DNA from: Thiobacillus sp. 65-1059
Lineage (GTDB): Bacteria > Pseudomonadota > Gammaproteobacteria > Burkholderiales > Thiobacillaceae
DNA: 64,000 nt
Assembly (NCBI GenBank): GCA_001897675.1
Contig: MKUE01000095.1
Span: forward strand, 1 to 64,000
Direction: 5' to 3'
Made by a program: the position numbers and the translations under genes. Shown piece after piece: positions 28,483-36,056 of this stretch (its first letter is position 1; each line of letters starts with the position of its first letter). The notes under the pieces were generated by a model. The model had not been told where the DNA came from. It did not search any database and was given only the letters and a program-made list of their open reading frames with translations.

Positions 28483-29766
28483 TTAAGCCTCCGCCTTTGC
28501 TACTTTGTTGACCACCTGGATGGCGCGCAATGCCGCCGCGGTGGCCGATTGCACGGCACGGTTCACGTCCAGCGCGTTCGACGCGCAGCCGGCGCCGAAC
28601 ACCGCGCCGTTGGCCGGATCGGCCTCGATGAAGCCGCTCGAATCCGCGACGATGTGGCCGGGAATATTGACGCCCTTGACCGAGGGCTCCATGCCGACCG
28701 CCAGCACCACCAGGTCGTGCGGCGTGGTGTAGCGCTTGTAGCCTTCGGTGTTGACGCCATGGCACACCGGGTTGCCGTGCTCGTCCTCGGTGATCTTCGC
28801 GACCTTGGACTTGATGAAATTCACCGACGGGTCGGCCTGGACTTTTTGATAGAAGTCCTCGAAGCGGTCGATGGCGCGGATATCGATGTAGTAGATGGTC
28901 GACTTGCCGTCTTCCGGATACGCTTCGCGCACGTAGTGCGTCTGCTTCAAGGAGGCCATGCAGCAAATGCGCGAGCAGTGCCGCAGATGGTTCTCGTCGC
29001 GCGAGCCGGCGCACTGGATGAAGGCGATGTTCTTCGCTTCCTTGCCATCGGACGGGCGCAGGATCTTGCCGCCCGTGGGCCCGTGGATGTCGGCCAGGCG
29101 CTCGAACTCGACGCTGGTGATGACGTTCTTGAAGCGGTCGTAGCCATAAGGCTGGATCTTCGCCGCGTCGTAGGGCTGCCAGCCGGTCGCCCACACCACC
29201 GCACCGGCCTTGACCTGGATCGTCTCCTCCTGCATGTCGAGGTCGATCGCGCCGTATTTGCACGCAGCCTTGGCGCGGTCGGCGTCGGCGCTGCCGATGA
29301 TCGCCGGGTCCAGCACGTAGCGCTGCGGGTAGGCCATCGCGTTCGGCAGGTAGGCGGCTTTGTGCTGGCCGAGGTTGTAGTTGAACGGATCGTCCACCAT
29401 CGTTTCGACCGCGCGTCCGCAGTCGCCGCAGGCGGTGCAGTTTTCGTTCACGTAGCGCGGCTTGACCTTGACGGTAACGGTGTAGTTGCCGGCATCGCCT
29501 TCGATGCCGGAAACTTCGGCCAGCGTCAGCACCCGCACGCGGGGATTGTTTTTCAGACGGCGCTGGTTGATCTCCAGGCCGCAGATGGGGTGGCACAGCT
29601 TGGGAAAGTAGCGATACAGCTGGGAGGTGCGTCCGCCCAGTGCAGGATTCTTCTCAACCAGGACAACGTTCTTGCCGGTTTCGGCCGCCTCGAGCGCGGC
29701 GGTCATGCCGGAAATCCCGCCGCCGACCACGAGTATGGTCTCGTTGGTTGCAACATGCTCCGTCAT
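28483..29766 (-). CDS. qmoA: quinone-interacting oxidoreductase subunit QmoA (HdrA type)
   Basis: Cytoplasmic FAD protein (427 aa) related to HdrA but lacking its C-terminal ferredoxin domains, as in QmoA. It has the dinucleotide motif VVGGGISG at 13-20, Cys58 and Cys62 in the FPKLCHPICG loop, Cys110/113/116 (CTACGDC), and the cluster QCAGSRD...HCSRICC around residues 265-285. The start is the ATG at 29766 with GGAG 6 bases upstream; an upstream in-frame start would add 17 residues without family match. It is the first gene of the operon. A 15-bp palindrome lies 65 bases upstream. Confidence 0.92.
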   Translation of the reverse strand: MTEHVATNETILVVGGGISGMTAALEAAETGKNVVLVEKNPALGGRTSQLYRYFPKLCHPICGLEINQRRLKNNPRVRVLTLAEVSGIEGDAGNYTVTVKVKPRYVNENCTACGDCGRAVETMVDDPFNYNLGQHKAAYLPNAMAYPQRYVLDPAIIGSADADRAKAACKYGAIDLDMQEETIQVKAGAVVWATGWQPYDAAKIQPYGYDRFKNVITSVEFERLADIHGPTGGKILRPSDGKEAKNIAFIQCAGSRDENHLRHCSRICCMASLKQTHYVREAYPEDGKSTIYYIDIRAIDRFEDFYQKVQADPSVNFIKSKVAKITEDEHGNPVCHGVNTEGYKRYTTPHDLVVLAVGMEPSVKGVNIPGHIVADSSGFIEADPANGAVFGAGCASNALDVNRAVQSATAAALRAIQVVNKVAKAEA

Positions 29767-29830
29767 TGTTTTCTCCATCAGATGGATGCAAAATTTCTGA
29801 ACAACCACCCGGGACATCCCTCCCGGATAG

Positions 29831-29845
29831 CGGGTTTTAAACCCG
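29831..29845. promoter_or_regulatory. palindrome upstream of qmoA, possible operator
   Basis: CGGGTTTTAAACCCG is a perfect inverted repeat (7-base arms, one central base) 65 bases before the qmoA start. A second inverted pair, CCGGG/CCCGG, lies between it and the gene (about 29812-29829). It could bind a regulator or form structure in the qmo leader. No convincing -35/-10 pair is seen for qmoA. Confidence 0.3.
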
Positions 29846-30210
29846 AATTCGACATCCGAAATAGTACCCCCAAGGCCATGCCCGCCGCCACGGGCAAGCG
29901 CGCAATCTCAATCGAAGTTTTCTATGCGCGAATAAGAGGAAGTGTTCATGGCTGCGCCATGCGGGCACGGGTGAAAAGCGGGAACCGGAAACGGTCCGGC
30001 GCCCCCTGCGTTATTTCACGCAGCCGGGCATCCTCAACGGCTGCATGGAAAGCATCCCATTCTGCAAACCCGTTCGTTGTTGCGCAGAGCCGCGCGATCC
30101 GCTTCGGCCAGTTCCCCGCGGCAGCTGTCATGACAACATGACACTTTGCCTGACCGTAATGTCACTTTCTTTCCGCAGGAAAACCTGAATCCCTTTGCAA
30201 TCAGGCAAAT
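29846..30210. other. intergenic region without recognisable gene
   Basis: Part of the 541 bases between qmoA and the divergent small secreted protein gene (29767-30307). Short open frames exist on both strands but none resembles a known protein or has a ribosome site. The right part carries short TGTCA/TGACA repeats next to a sigma-54 promoter (listed separately); the left part carries the palindrome upstream of qmoA. Confidence 0.5.
30127..30164. promoter_or_regulatory. clustered TGTCA/TGACA repeats, possible activator site
   Basis: TGTCATGACA, a perfect 10-bp palindrome, is followed within 30 bases by CATGACAC and ATGTCAC, giving a cluster of TGTCA/TGACA half sites about 60-90 bases before the sigma-54 promoter. 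Sigma-54 promoters need an upstream-bound activator, so this is the natural candidate site. The protein that would bind is unknown. Confidence 0.35.
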
Positions 30211-30216
30211 AGGGGT

Positions 30217-30233
30217 TTGGCACACAAGATGCT
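30217..30233 (+). promoter_or_regulatory. sigma-54 (RpoN) promoter
   Basis: TTGGCACACAAGATGCT matches the sigma-54 consensus YTGGCACGN4TTGCW at all fixed positions but two, and keeps the invariant GG and GC dinucleotides exactly 10 bases apart. Transcription would start near 30243, about 65 bases before the ATG of the small secreted protein gene. It faces away from the qmo operon. Confidence 0.7.
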
Positions 30234-30307
30234 TACCGATACAGGCAAAAAGCGCCGCCCGATCGGCCAGCCGCAAGGCCTTGCATTGAACACTTTGAGG
30301 AGACAGG

Positions 30308-30526
30308 ATGACGAAAATATCCAACTTAGCTTGCATGATGGCAGCCGTGCTGTATCTGGCCCCCGGCATCGTCAATGCTGCAGACGACGCCGAAGCGCAG
30401 CAGGCCGGACCGGCTGTCGCAAGCACTTCTGAAAACCCAGCCCAGCCCAAGGAGAAAGCCGCCAACACAAATCCATCGCAAAGCAGCACGACCGAAACCA
30501 AGAAGGAAGAACCGGCTTGCGATTAA
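30308..30526 (+). CDS. small secreted low-complexity protein, unknown function
   Basis: 72-residue protein with a clear signal peptide (MTKISNLACMMAAVLYLAPG, cleavage predicted after VNA at 24). The mature 48 residues are disordered-looking, rich in Ala, Ser, Thr, Pro, Glu and Lys, without hydrophobic stretches, and end EEPACD with the only mature cysteine. A strong AGGAGACAGG site precedes the ATG. It is the first gene behind the sigma-54 promoter and lies 47 bases before the rhodanese gene, so the two are probably one operon. I recognise no family. Confidence 0.7.
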   Translation: MTKISNLACMMAAVLYLAPGIVNAADDAEAQQAGPAVASTSENPAQPKEKAANTNPSQSSTTETKKEEPACD

Positions 30527-30573
30527 CGGTTAATCAGTCGCAATCGCTCGCCAAGCATAATCCAGGAGACAAA

Positions 30574-31227
30574 ATGAAGCTTCGCACCCTATTCGCCGTA
30601 TCCACTCTGTTCGCTTCTCTCGCCATGCCCATGGCGGCCAGCGCACTGGATGTCAACCTCACTGCCGACCTGCCTTCGGTCGATGTGATGCATGACGGCC
30701 AGAAAGTCACGATCATGCGCAATCAGGACCAGAAAAACACCATCAATCCCGATTTCGCCAAGACCTCGCGCAAATGCCCGCCTTTCTGCATTCAGCCGGG
30801 CGAACTGGCGGCCGGCGTCGATACCATCGGAGAGCTTGAGATCATTCATTACCTGAAGAAAATGAGCGACGGCGACAAAACCATCATGGTGGTGGATTCG
30901 CGTACGCCTGACTGGGTCGAAAAAGGCACGATCCCCGGTGCGGTCAACATTCCGTGGGACAAGCTCAACATCGGCAAGTCGGATCCCATCACCGTGCAGG
31001 AAATCCTTGAAAAGCATTTCGGCGTCAGGAACCAGGATGGTTTCTACATGTTCGACAATGCCAAAACCGTCGTCATGTTCTGCAACGGTCCCTGGTGCGG
31101 CCAGTCGCCGACCAACATCAAAGGCCTGCTGAAAATCGGCTACCCGGCGAATAAAATCAAATGGTACCGGGGCGGCATGCAGGACTGGGAAGCGCTCGGA
31201 CTGACCACGGTCAAGCCCGCGAAATAA
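30574..31227 (+). CDS. periplasmic rhodanese-domain protein
   Basis: 217-residue exported protein. A signal peptide (cleavage predicted after ASA at 24) is followed by about 75 residues with a CPPFC pair (Cys68, Cys72), then one rhodanese domain (about 102-212) with VDSRTPDWVEKGTIPGAVNIP and the active-site loop starting at Cys170 (CNGPWCGQS, also containing Cys175). Rhodaneses transfer sulfane sulfur; the substrate here is unknown, but the location beside qmo/hdr genes fits sulfur metabolism. CAGGAG precedes the ATG at 30574; longer in-frame starts overlap the small gene. An intrinsic terminator follows. Confidence 0.85.
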   Translation: MKLRTLFAVSTLFASLAMPMAASALDVNLTADLPSVDVMHDGQKVTIMRNQDQKNTINPDFAKTSRKCPPFCIQPGELAAGVDTIGELEIIHYLKKMSDGDKTIMVVDSRTPDWVEKGTIPGAVNIPWDKLNIGKSDPITVQEILEKHFGVRNQDGFYMFDNAKTVVMFCNGPWCGQSPTNIKGLLKIGYPANKIKWYRGGMQDWEALGLTTVKPAK

Positions 31228-31245
31228 GAGCGCACTGCCAGCAGC

Positions 31246-31277
31246 AAAAAAAAAACGGGGCGTCATGCCCCGTTTTT
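31246..31277. terminator. intrinsic terminator after the rhodanese gene
   Basis: Stem CGGGGC/GCCCCG with loop GTCAT, followed on the plus strand by T5 and preceded by A10, so it can also act on the opposite strand for the converging phosphoesterase gene. Confidence 0.87.
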
Positions 31278-31341
31278 CATCCCCTCCGCCCCATAAAAAC
31301 CTGGCGCGCTCCACGCTGCGAGGAGAAGTATCGATCCGGCT

Positions 31342-31893
31342 CTAGGCGTGCGGCGTAACCGGCGGCAGCACCGAGGCCGGCGCCGCCTCGATGGCGACAA
31401 TCTCGAACTGCATCGCGGCGAGGTTGGCCATGATGTAGGTGGGGGGCGCGCCGACGCCGCCGACGGTGCCGGGGTTGACCAGCCAGGCGTGTCCGCCTTT
31501 GACCGTGGCCACTTGCGAGATGCTGGATTTGTGATCGTGGCCGCAGCACACCAGGTCGTAGTCGCCGGTGCAGGCGAGCGCCTGCGCGTAATGCGGGTAA
31601 TGCACCAGGAACAGGTTGCGGCCGGCCAGGGTGAAGGCGGCGTCCTGGCCGTGGTAGCGCACCACGCTGTTGGGTTCGGCTGCCAGCCGGCTCATGTTGT
31701 AGAGGTCGCCGGTGTTGTTGCCGTGGATGACGTGCACCGGCAGTTCGTATTTCTGCAGCACGCGCAATGTGGTCGGCGCGACCACGTCGCCGCAGTGCAG
31801 CACCGCCTCCGCCCCGTGCGCCTTGGCGTGCTCGACCGCCGCGCCGAGCAGACGGCGGTTGTCGTGGGAGTCGGAGAGGATGCAGACTTTCAT
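31342..31893 (-). CDS. YfcE/MJ0936-type metallophosphoesterase
   Basis: Single-domain phosphodiesterase of 183 aa. Metal-binding motifs in order: DSHDN near the N-terminus, HCGDVV, HGNNTGD, and CCGHDHKS, followed by LVNPGTVGG; this is the calcineurin-like set found in YfcE-type enzymes. The start is the ATG at 31893 (MKVCILSDSHD). It lies downstream of ppa on the same strand, separated by the heptad inverted repeat. The natural substrate is not evident. Confidence 0.87.
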   Translation of the reverse strand: MKVCILSDSHDNRRLLGAAVEHAKAHGAEAVLHCGDVVAPTTLRVLQKYELPVHVIHGNNTGDLYNMSRLAAEPNSVVRYHGQDAAFTLAGRNLFLVHYPHYAQALACTGDYDLVCCGHDHKSSISQVATVKGGHAWLVNPGTVGGVGAPPTYIMANLAAMQFEIVAIEAAPASVLPPVTPHA

Positions 31894-31913
31894 ACAGGTG
31901 CAGGACTCAGGAG

Positions 31914-31977
31914 ACAAGTTTCAAGTCACAAGCGCCAAGGAACCGGTTTTCCTTGAATCTTGTATCTTGCACCTTGT
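31914..31977. repeat. 64-bp inverted repeat built of phased heptads (CAAGNNN)
   Basis: Four CAAG words start at 31915, 31922, 31929 and 31936, exactly 7 bases apart; four CTTG words start at 31952, 31959, 31966 and 31973, again exactly 7 apart. The two halves are mirror complements about 31945.5, so every CAAG can pair with a CTTG, while most 3-base spacers do not match. It fills the gap between the end of ppa and the start of the phosphoesterase gene. It could fold as a bulged hairpin in RNA or bind a protein on one DNA face pattern. Confidence 0.75.
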
Positions 31978-31980
31978 TAC

Positions 31981-32529
31981 TCAGAACGCCGGCTTGTCCT
32001 TGGCGTTGCGGTAGCGCTCGACGCCGGCGAGGATCTCGGCGCGCGCGTCGTCGATGCCGACCCAGCCCTCGACCTTGACCCATTTGCCGTTTTCGAGATC
32101 CTTGTAGTGCTCGAAAAAATGGGAGATCTGCGCCAGCAGCAGGGCCTGCAAATCTTCCGGCTTGTTGACGCCCTTGTAGATGCCGCACAGCTTGTCGACC
32201 GGCACGGCCAGCAGCTTGGCGTCGACGCCGGCTTCGTCGGTCATCTTCAGCATGCCGATGGGGCGGCAGCGCACCACCACGCCGGTGATCAGCGGGATCG
32301 GCGTCACCACCAGCACGTCGACCGGATCGCCGTCTTCCGACAGGGTGTGCGGAATGTAGCCGTAGTTGCAGGGATAGTGCATGGCGGTCGACATGAAACG
32401 GTCGACGAACATGGCGCCGGATTCCTTGTCGACTTCGTACTTGATGGGTTCGCCGTGGGCGGGAATTTCGATGATGACATTGAAGTCATCCGGCAGATTG
32501 CGGCCGGAACTGACGCGGTCGAGACTCAT
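31981..32529 (-). CDS. ppa: inorganic pyrophosphatase, family I
   Basis: Cytoplasmic enzyme hydrolysing pyrophosphate to phosphate, pulling biosynthetic reactions forward (182 aa, normal for the bacterial hexameric form). The family signature [10 protein letters not shown] carries the metal-binding aspartates; other conserved parts are [18 protein letters not shown] and the [10 protein letters not shown] region. It diverges from mfd with a 108-base gap. In APS-dependent sulfur metabolism it also affects the ATP sulfurylase equilibrium (known, not specific to this gene). Confidence 0.96.
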   Translation of the reverse strand: MSLDRVSSGRNLPDDFNVIIEIPAHGEPIKYEVDKESGAMFVDRFMSTAMHYPCNYGYIPHTLSEDGDPVDVLVVTPIPLITGVVVRCRPIGMLKMTDEAGVDAKLLAVPVDKLCGIYKGVNKPEDLQALLLAQISHFFEHYKDLENGKWVKVEGWVGIDDARAEILAGVERYRNAKDKPAF

Positions 32530-32616
32530 GGGATATCGGGGGTTGAACGGGAAAGGCAGGCATTATACCTGCCCCCGCCCCGCCTCCGCACCGCGGATGC
32601 GCCCGACTGCCGTTTC

Positions 32617-32625
32617 TAGGATAAT
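32617..32625 (+). promoter_or_regulatory. -10 element of mfd with very short leader
   Basis: TAGGATAAT contains GATAAT (32620-32625), five of six matches to the -10 consensus. A start about 7 bases downstream would leave only about 6 bases before the mfd ATG at 32638, and no ribosome-binding sequence is present there, so the mRNA may be nearly leaderless. Confidence 0.45.
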
Positions 32626-32637
32626 CCCGCTATTTGC

Positions 32638-35600
32638 ATGACGCTCTTCGCCCCCGCTTCCCAGCCTTCCGGCCCCCAGCGCAGCCAGTCCGGCCTCGCC
32701 GGCGCAGCCGATGCGCTCTATCTCGCCGAACTGGCGCGCCACGCCGCGCCGCTCGCCGTGGTGTGCGCCAGCGCGTGGGACGCCAACCGGCTGGCCGAGG
32801 AACTGCGCTGGTTCGACCCCGAGTTGCGGGTGTGCGCCTTTCCCGACTGGGAAACCCTGCCCTACGATACGTTTTCGCCGCACCCGGACCTGATTTCCGA
32901 GCGGCTGGCGACGCTGTACCAGATTTCGCGCGGCGAATTCGACATCGCCGTGGTGGCGCTGTCCACCGCGCTGTACCGGCTGGCGCCGCCGGCCTTCCTC
33001 GCCGCCCACACTTTCTTCCTCAAGCAGAAGGACACCCTCGACGAAGCCGCCTTCCGCGCGCAGATGGCGCTGGGCGGCTATACCCACGTCAATCAGGTAT
33101 TCGCGCCGGGCGAATTCAGCGTCCGCGGAGGGTTGATCGACCTGTTCCCCATGGGCAGCGCGCTGCCCTACCGCATCGACCTGTTCGACAATGAAATCGA
33201 GACGCTGCGCGCGTTCGATATCGACACCCAGCGCAGCATCTATCCGGTGAGCGAAATCCGCCTGCTGCCGGCGCGCGAATTCCCCTTCGACGAGGCCGGC
33301 ATCACCCGCTTCCGGCAGAATTTCCGTGAGCGTTTCGAGGGCGACCCGTCCAAGTCCAAGCTGTACAAGGATGTCAGCAACGGCCTTGCGCCGGCCGGCA
33401 TCGAGTACTACCTGCCGCTGTTTTTCGAGGAAACGGCGACGCTGTTCGACTATCTGCCCGCTGCCACGCGGCTGGTGGCGCACGGCGCGCTCGACCCCGC
33501 CGGCCAGGCGTTCTGGGCCGACGCGCAAGGCCGTTACCGCCTGCTGTCGGGCGACAAGGACCGCCCGCTGCTGCCGCCGGCCGACCTGTTTCTGCCGACC
33601 GACACGTTCTTCAGCCTGGCCAAGGGCTACACGCGGCTCGACCTGGAACAGGGCGGCGACGGGCTGGCCCGCCCCGTTCCGCCCATTTCGGTCGACCGCC
33701 GCGAGGCCCATCCGGTCGCCAAGCTGCAGGGCTTCATCGACGGATTCAAGGGCACGCTACTGATCGTCGCGCCGTCGGCCGGGCGGCGCGAAACCCTGCA
33801 CGAATATCTTTCCGAACACGGCCTCCACGCCGCACTGTGCGGAAGCTGGGCCGATTGCCGGCAGCACACCGACCGCATCCTGCTCACCCACGGCCCGCTG
33901 GCCGAAGGCTTCGTCACGTCGGACGGCCAGTTCGCCGTCATCACCGAGACCGAACTCTACGCCATCCCGCCGAAGACCCGGCGCGCGCGCGAAGCCCGCG
34001 CCACCCAGATCGACAACCTGCTGCGCGACCTCTCGGAGCTGAAGCCCGGCGACCCGGTGGTGCATGCGCAGTACGGCGTCGGCCAGTACCTCGGTCTGAT
34101 CAACATGGACCTCGGCGACGGCGACACCGAGTTCCTGCAGCTCGAATACGCCAAGGGCGACAAGCTCTACGTGCCGGTCGCCAACCTGCACCTGATCTCG
34201 CGCTACAGCGGCGCCGGAGAAGGCGCGGCGCCGCTGCACAAGCTCGGCACCGACCAGTGGGAGAAGGCGCGCCGCCGCGCCATGCAGGCGGCACGCGACA
34301 CCGCCGCCGAGCTGCTCAACCTGTATGCGCTGCGCGCGGCGCGCGAGGGCCACGCATTCCAGTTTTCGCCGCACGACTACGAGGCCTTCGCCGAGGGCTT
34401 CGGCTACGAGGAAACCCCCGACCAGGCCGCCGCCATCGCCGCGGTGATGGCCGACATGCAGTCGGGCAAGCCGATGGACCGTCTGGTGTGCGGCGACGTC
34501 GGCTTCGGCAAGACCGAGGTCGCGCTGCGCGCCGCCTTCATGGCGGTGATGGGCGGCTACCAGGTCGCAGTGCTGGTGCCGACCACGCTCCTGGCCGAGC
34601 AGCACTTCAACAATTTCTCCGACCGCTTCTCGGCCTGGCCGGTGAAGCTCGCCGAGCTGTCGCGCTTCCGCACCGCAAAGGAGCAGACCGCAGCGCTCGA
34701 AGCGCTGAAGGAAGGCAGGATCGACATCGTCATCGGCACCCACCGGCTGATCCAGAAGGACGTCAAGTTCGCCCGTCTGGGGCTGGTCATCATGGACGAG
34801 GAACACCGCTTCGGGGTGCGCCAGAAGGAACAGCTGAAGGCCTTGCGCGCCGAGGTCGACGTGCTGACGCTGACCGCCACGCCGATCCCGCGCACGCTGG
34901 CGATGTCGCTCGAAGGCATCCGCGATTTCTCGGTGATTGCCACGGCGCCGCAGAAGCGGCTGGCGATCAAGACCTTCGTGCAGCCGTTTTCCGGTGGACT
35001 GATCCGCGAGGCGGTGCTGCGCGAACTGAAGCGCGGCGGCCAGGTGTATTTCCTGCACAACGAAGTCAGCACCATCGAGGCGATGCGCGAACGGCTGGAA
35101 AAGCTGCTGCCGGAGGCGCGCATCCGCGTCGGCCACGGCCAGATGGGCGAACGCGAACTGGAACAGGTGGTGCGCGACTTCTATCAGCAGCGCTACGACA
35201 TCCTCCTGTGCACCACCATCATCGAAACCGGCATCGACATCCCGACCGCCAACACCATCCTGATCAACCGCGCCGACAAGTTCGGACTCGCCCAATTGCA
35301 TCAGCTCCGGGGCCGCGTCGGGCGCTCGCACCACCAGGCCTTCGCCTACCTGCTGGTGGAAGAGGACCGTACCTTGACGCCGCAGGCGAAGAAGCGTCTG
35401 GAGGCGATCCAGTTGATGGAGGAGCTGGGTTCCGGCTTTCATCTCGCCATGCAGGATCTGGAAATCCGCGGCGCCGGCGAAGTGCTGGGCGACAAGCAGA
35501 GCGGCGAGATCCTCGAAGTCGGCTTCTCGCTCTACAACGACATGCTGGCCGGCGCGGTGGCGAGCCTGAAGGCCGGCCGCGAACCCGACATGAGCCAGCC

Positions 35601-36036
35601 GCTCGGCGTGGTGTCCGAGATCAACCTGCACCTGCCCGCGCTGCTGCCGGAAGACTACTGCCCCGACGTGCACGAACGGCTGGTGCTGTACAAGCGCCTG
35701 GCGAGCGTCCATGACGCCGAGGAGCTGACCCGGCTGCAGGAAGAGCTGGTCGACCGCTTCGGCCGCCTGCCCGACCCGGCGCGCGCGCTGCTCGACACCC
35801 ACCGCCTGCGGCTGGCCGCGCGCCCACTCGGCATCATGAAGGTCGATGCCAACGCGGACAGCATCCTGCTGCAATTCGTGCCGCAGCCGCCGATCGATCC
35901 GGGCCGCATCATCCAGCTCATCCAGACCCGGCGCGACATCAAGCTGGCGGGCGAAAACCGACTGCGCTGGCATGCGTCGTCCCCTCCCGACGCGCGGGCG
36001 GCGAATGTCGTCTCCATGTTCAACTTCTTGAATTAA
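32638..36036 (+). CDS. mfd: transcription-repair coupling factor Mfd
   Basis: DNA translocase (1132 aa) that removes RNA polymerase stalled at lesions and recruits UvrA. The order is: UvrB-like N-terminal domains (about 1-350), a CarD-type RNA polymerase interaction domain (around 450-520, GDPVVHAQYGVGQYLG), the superfamily 2 helicase motor with Walker A CGDVGFGKTE and DEEH box in MDEEHRFGV, the HQLRGRVGRS motif VI, and the C-terminal TRCF domain. Length and motifs are complete. It is followed by serB after 20 bases. Confidence 0.97.
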   Translation: MTLFAPASQPSGPQRSQSGLAGAADALYLAELARHAAPLAVVCASAWDANRLAEELRWFDPELRVCAFPDWETLPYDTFSPHPDLISERLATLYQISRGEFDIAVVALSTALYRLAPPAFLAAHTFFLKQKDTLDEAAFRAQMALGGYTHVNQVFAPGEFSVRGGLIDLFPMGSALPYRIDLFDNEIETLRAFDIDTQRSIYPVSEIRLLPAREFPFDEAGITRFRQNFRERFEGDPSKSKLYKDVSNGLAPAGIEYYLPLFFEETATLFDYLPAATRLVAHGALDPAGQAFWADAQGRYRLLSGDKDRPLLPPADLFLPTDTFFSLAKGYTRLDLEQGGDGLARPVPPISVDRREAHPVAKLQGFIDGFKGTLLIVAPSAGRRETLHEYLSEHGLHAALCGSWADCRQHTDRILLTHGPLAEGFVTSDGQFAVITETELYAIPPKTRRAREARATQIDNLLRDLSELKPGDPVVHAQYGVGQYLGLINMDLGDGDTEFLQLEYAKGDKLYVPVANLHLISRYSGAGEGAAPLHKLGTDQWEKARRRAMQAARDTAAELLNLYALRAAREGHAFQFSPHDYEAFAEGFGYEETPDQAAAIAAVMADMQSGKPMDRLVCGDVGFGKTEVALRAAFMAVMGGYQVAVLVPTTLLAEQHFNNFSDRFSAWPVKLAELSRFRTAKEQTAALEALKEGRIDIVIGTHRLIQKDVKFARLGLVIMDEEHRFGVRQKEQLKALRAEVDVLTLTATPIPRTLAMSLEGIRDFSVIATAPQKRLAIKTFVQPFSGGLIREAVLRELKRGGQVYFLHNEVSTIEAMRERLEKLLPEARIRVGHGQMGERELEQVVRDFYQQRYDILLCTTIIETGIDIPTANTILINRADKFGLAQLHQLRGRVGRSHHQAFAYLLVEEDRTLTPQAKKRLEAIQLMEELGSGFHLAMQDLEIRGAGEVLGDKQSGEILEVGFSLYNDMLAGAVASLKAGREPDMSQPLGVVSEINLHLPALLPEDYCPDVHERLVLYKRLASVHDAEELTRLQEELVDRFGRLPDPARALLDTHRLRLAARPLGIMKVDANADSILLQFVPQPPIDPGRIIQLIQTRRDIKLAGENRLRWHASSPPDARAANVVSMFNFLN

Positions 36037-36056
36037 GCATTTGAAGACAAATCAAA

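Noticed and set aside
26416-30141. A 1241-codon open frame on the plus strand opposite qmoB and qmoA
   Set aside because: It is antisense to genes with clear motifs, has His/Arg/Ala/Gly-rich composition typical of antisense frames in GC-rich DNA, and resembles no protein.
30034-30501. A 155-codon minus-strand frame over the small secreted protein gene
   Set aside because: It is antisense to a gene with a signal peptide, strong ribosome site and promoter, and shows no family features.
24614-31227. aprBA or sat next to the qmo cluster
   Set aside because: All open frames on both sides were read; none matches APS reductase or ATP sulfurylase.
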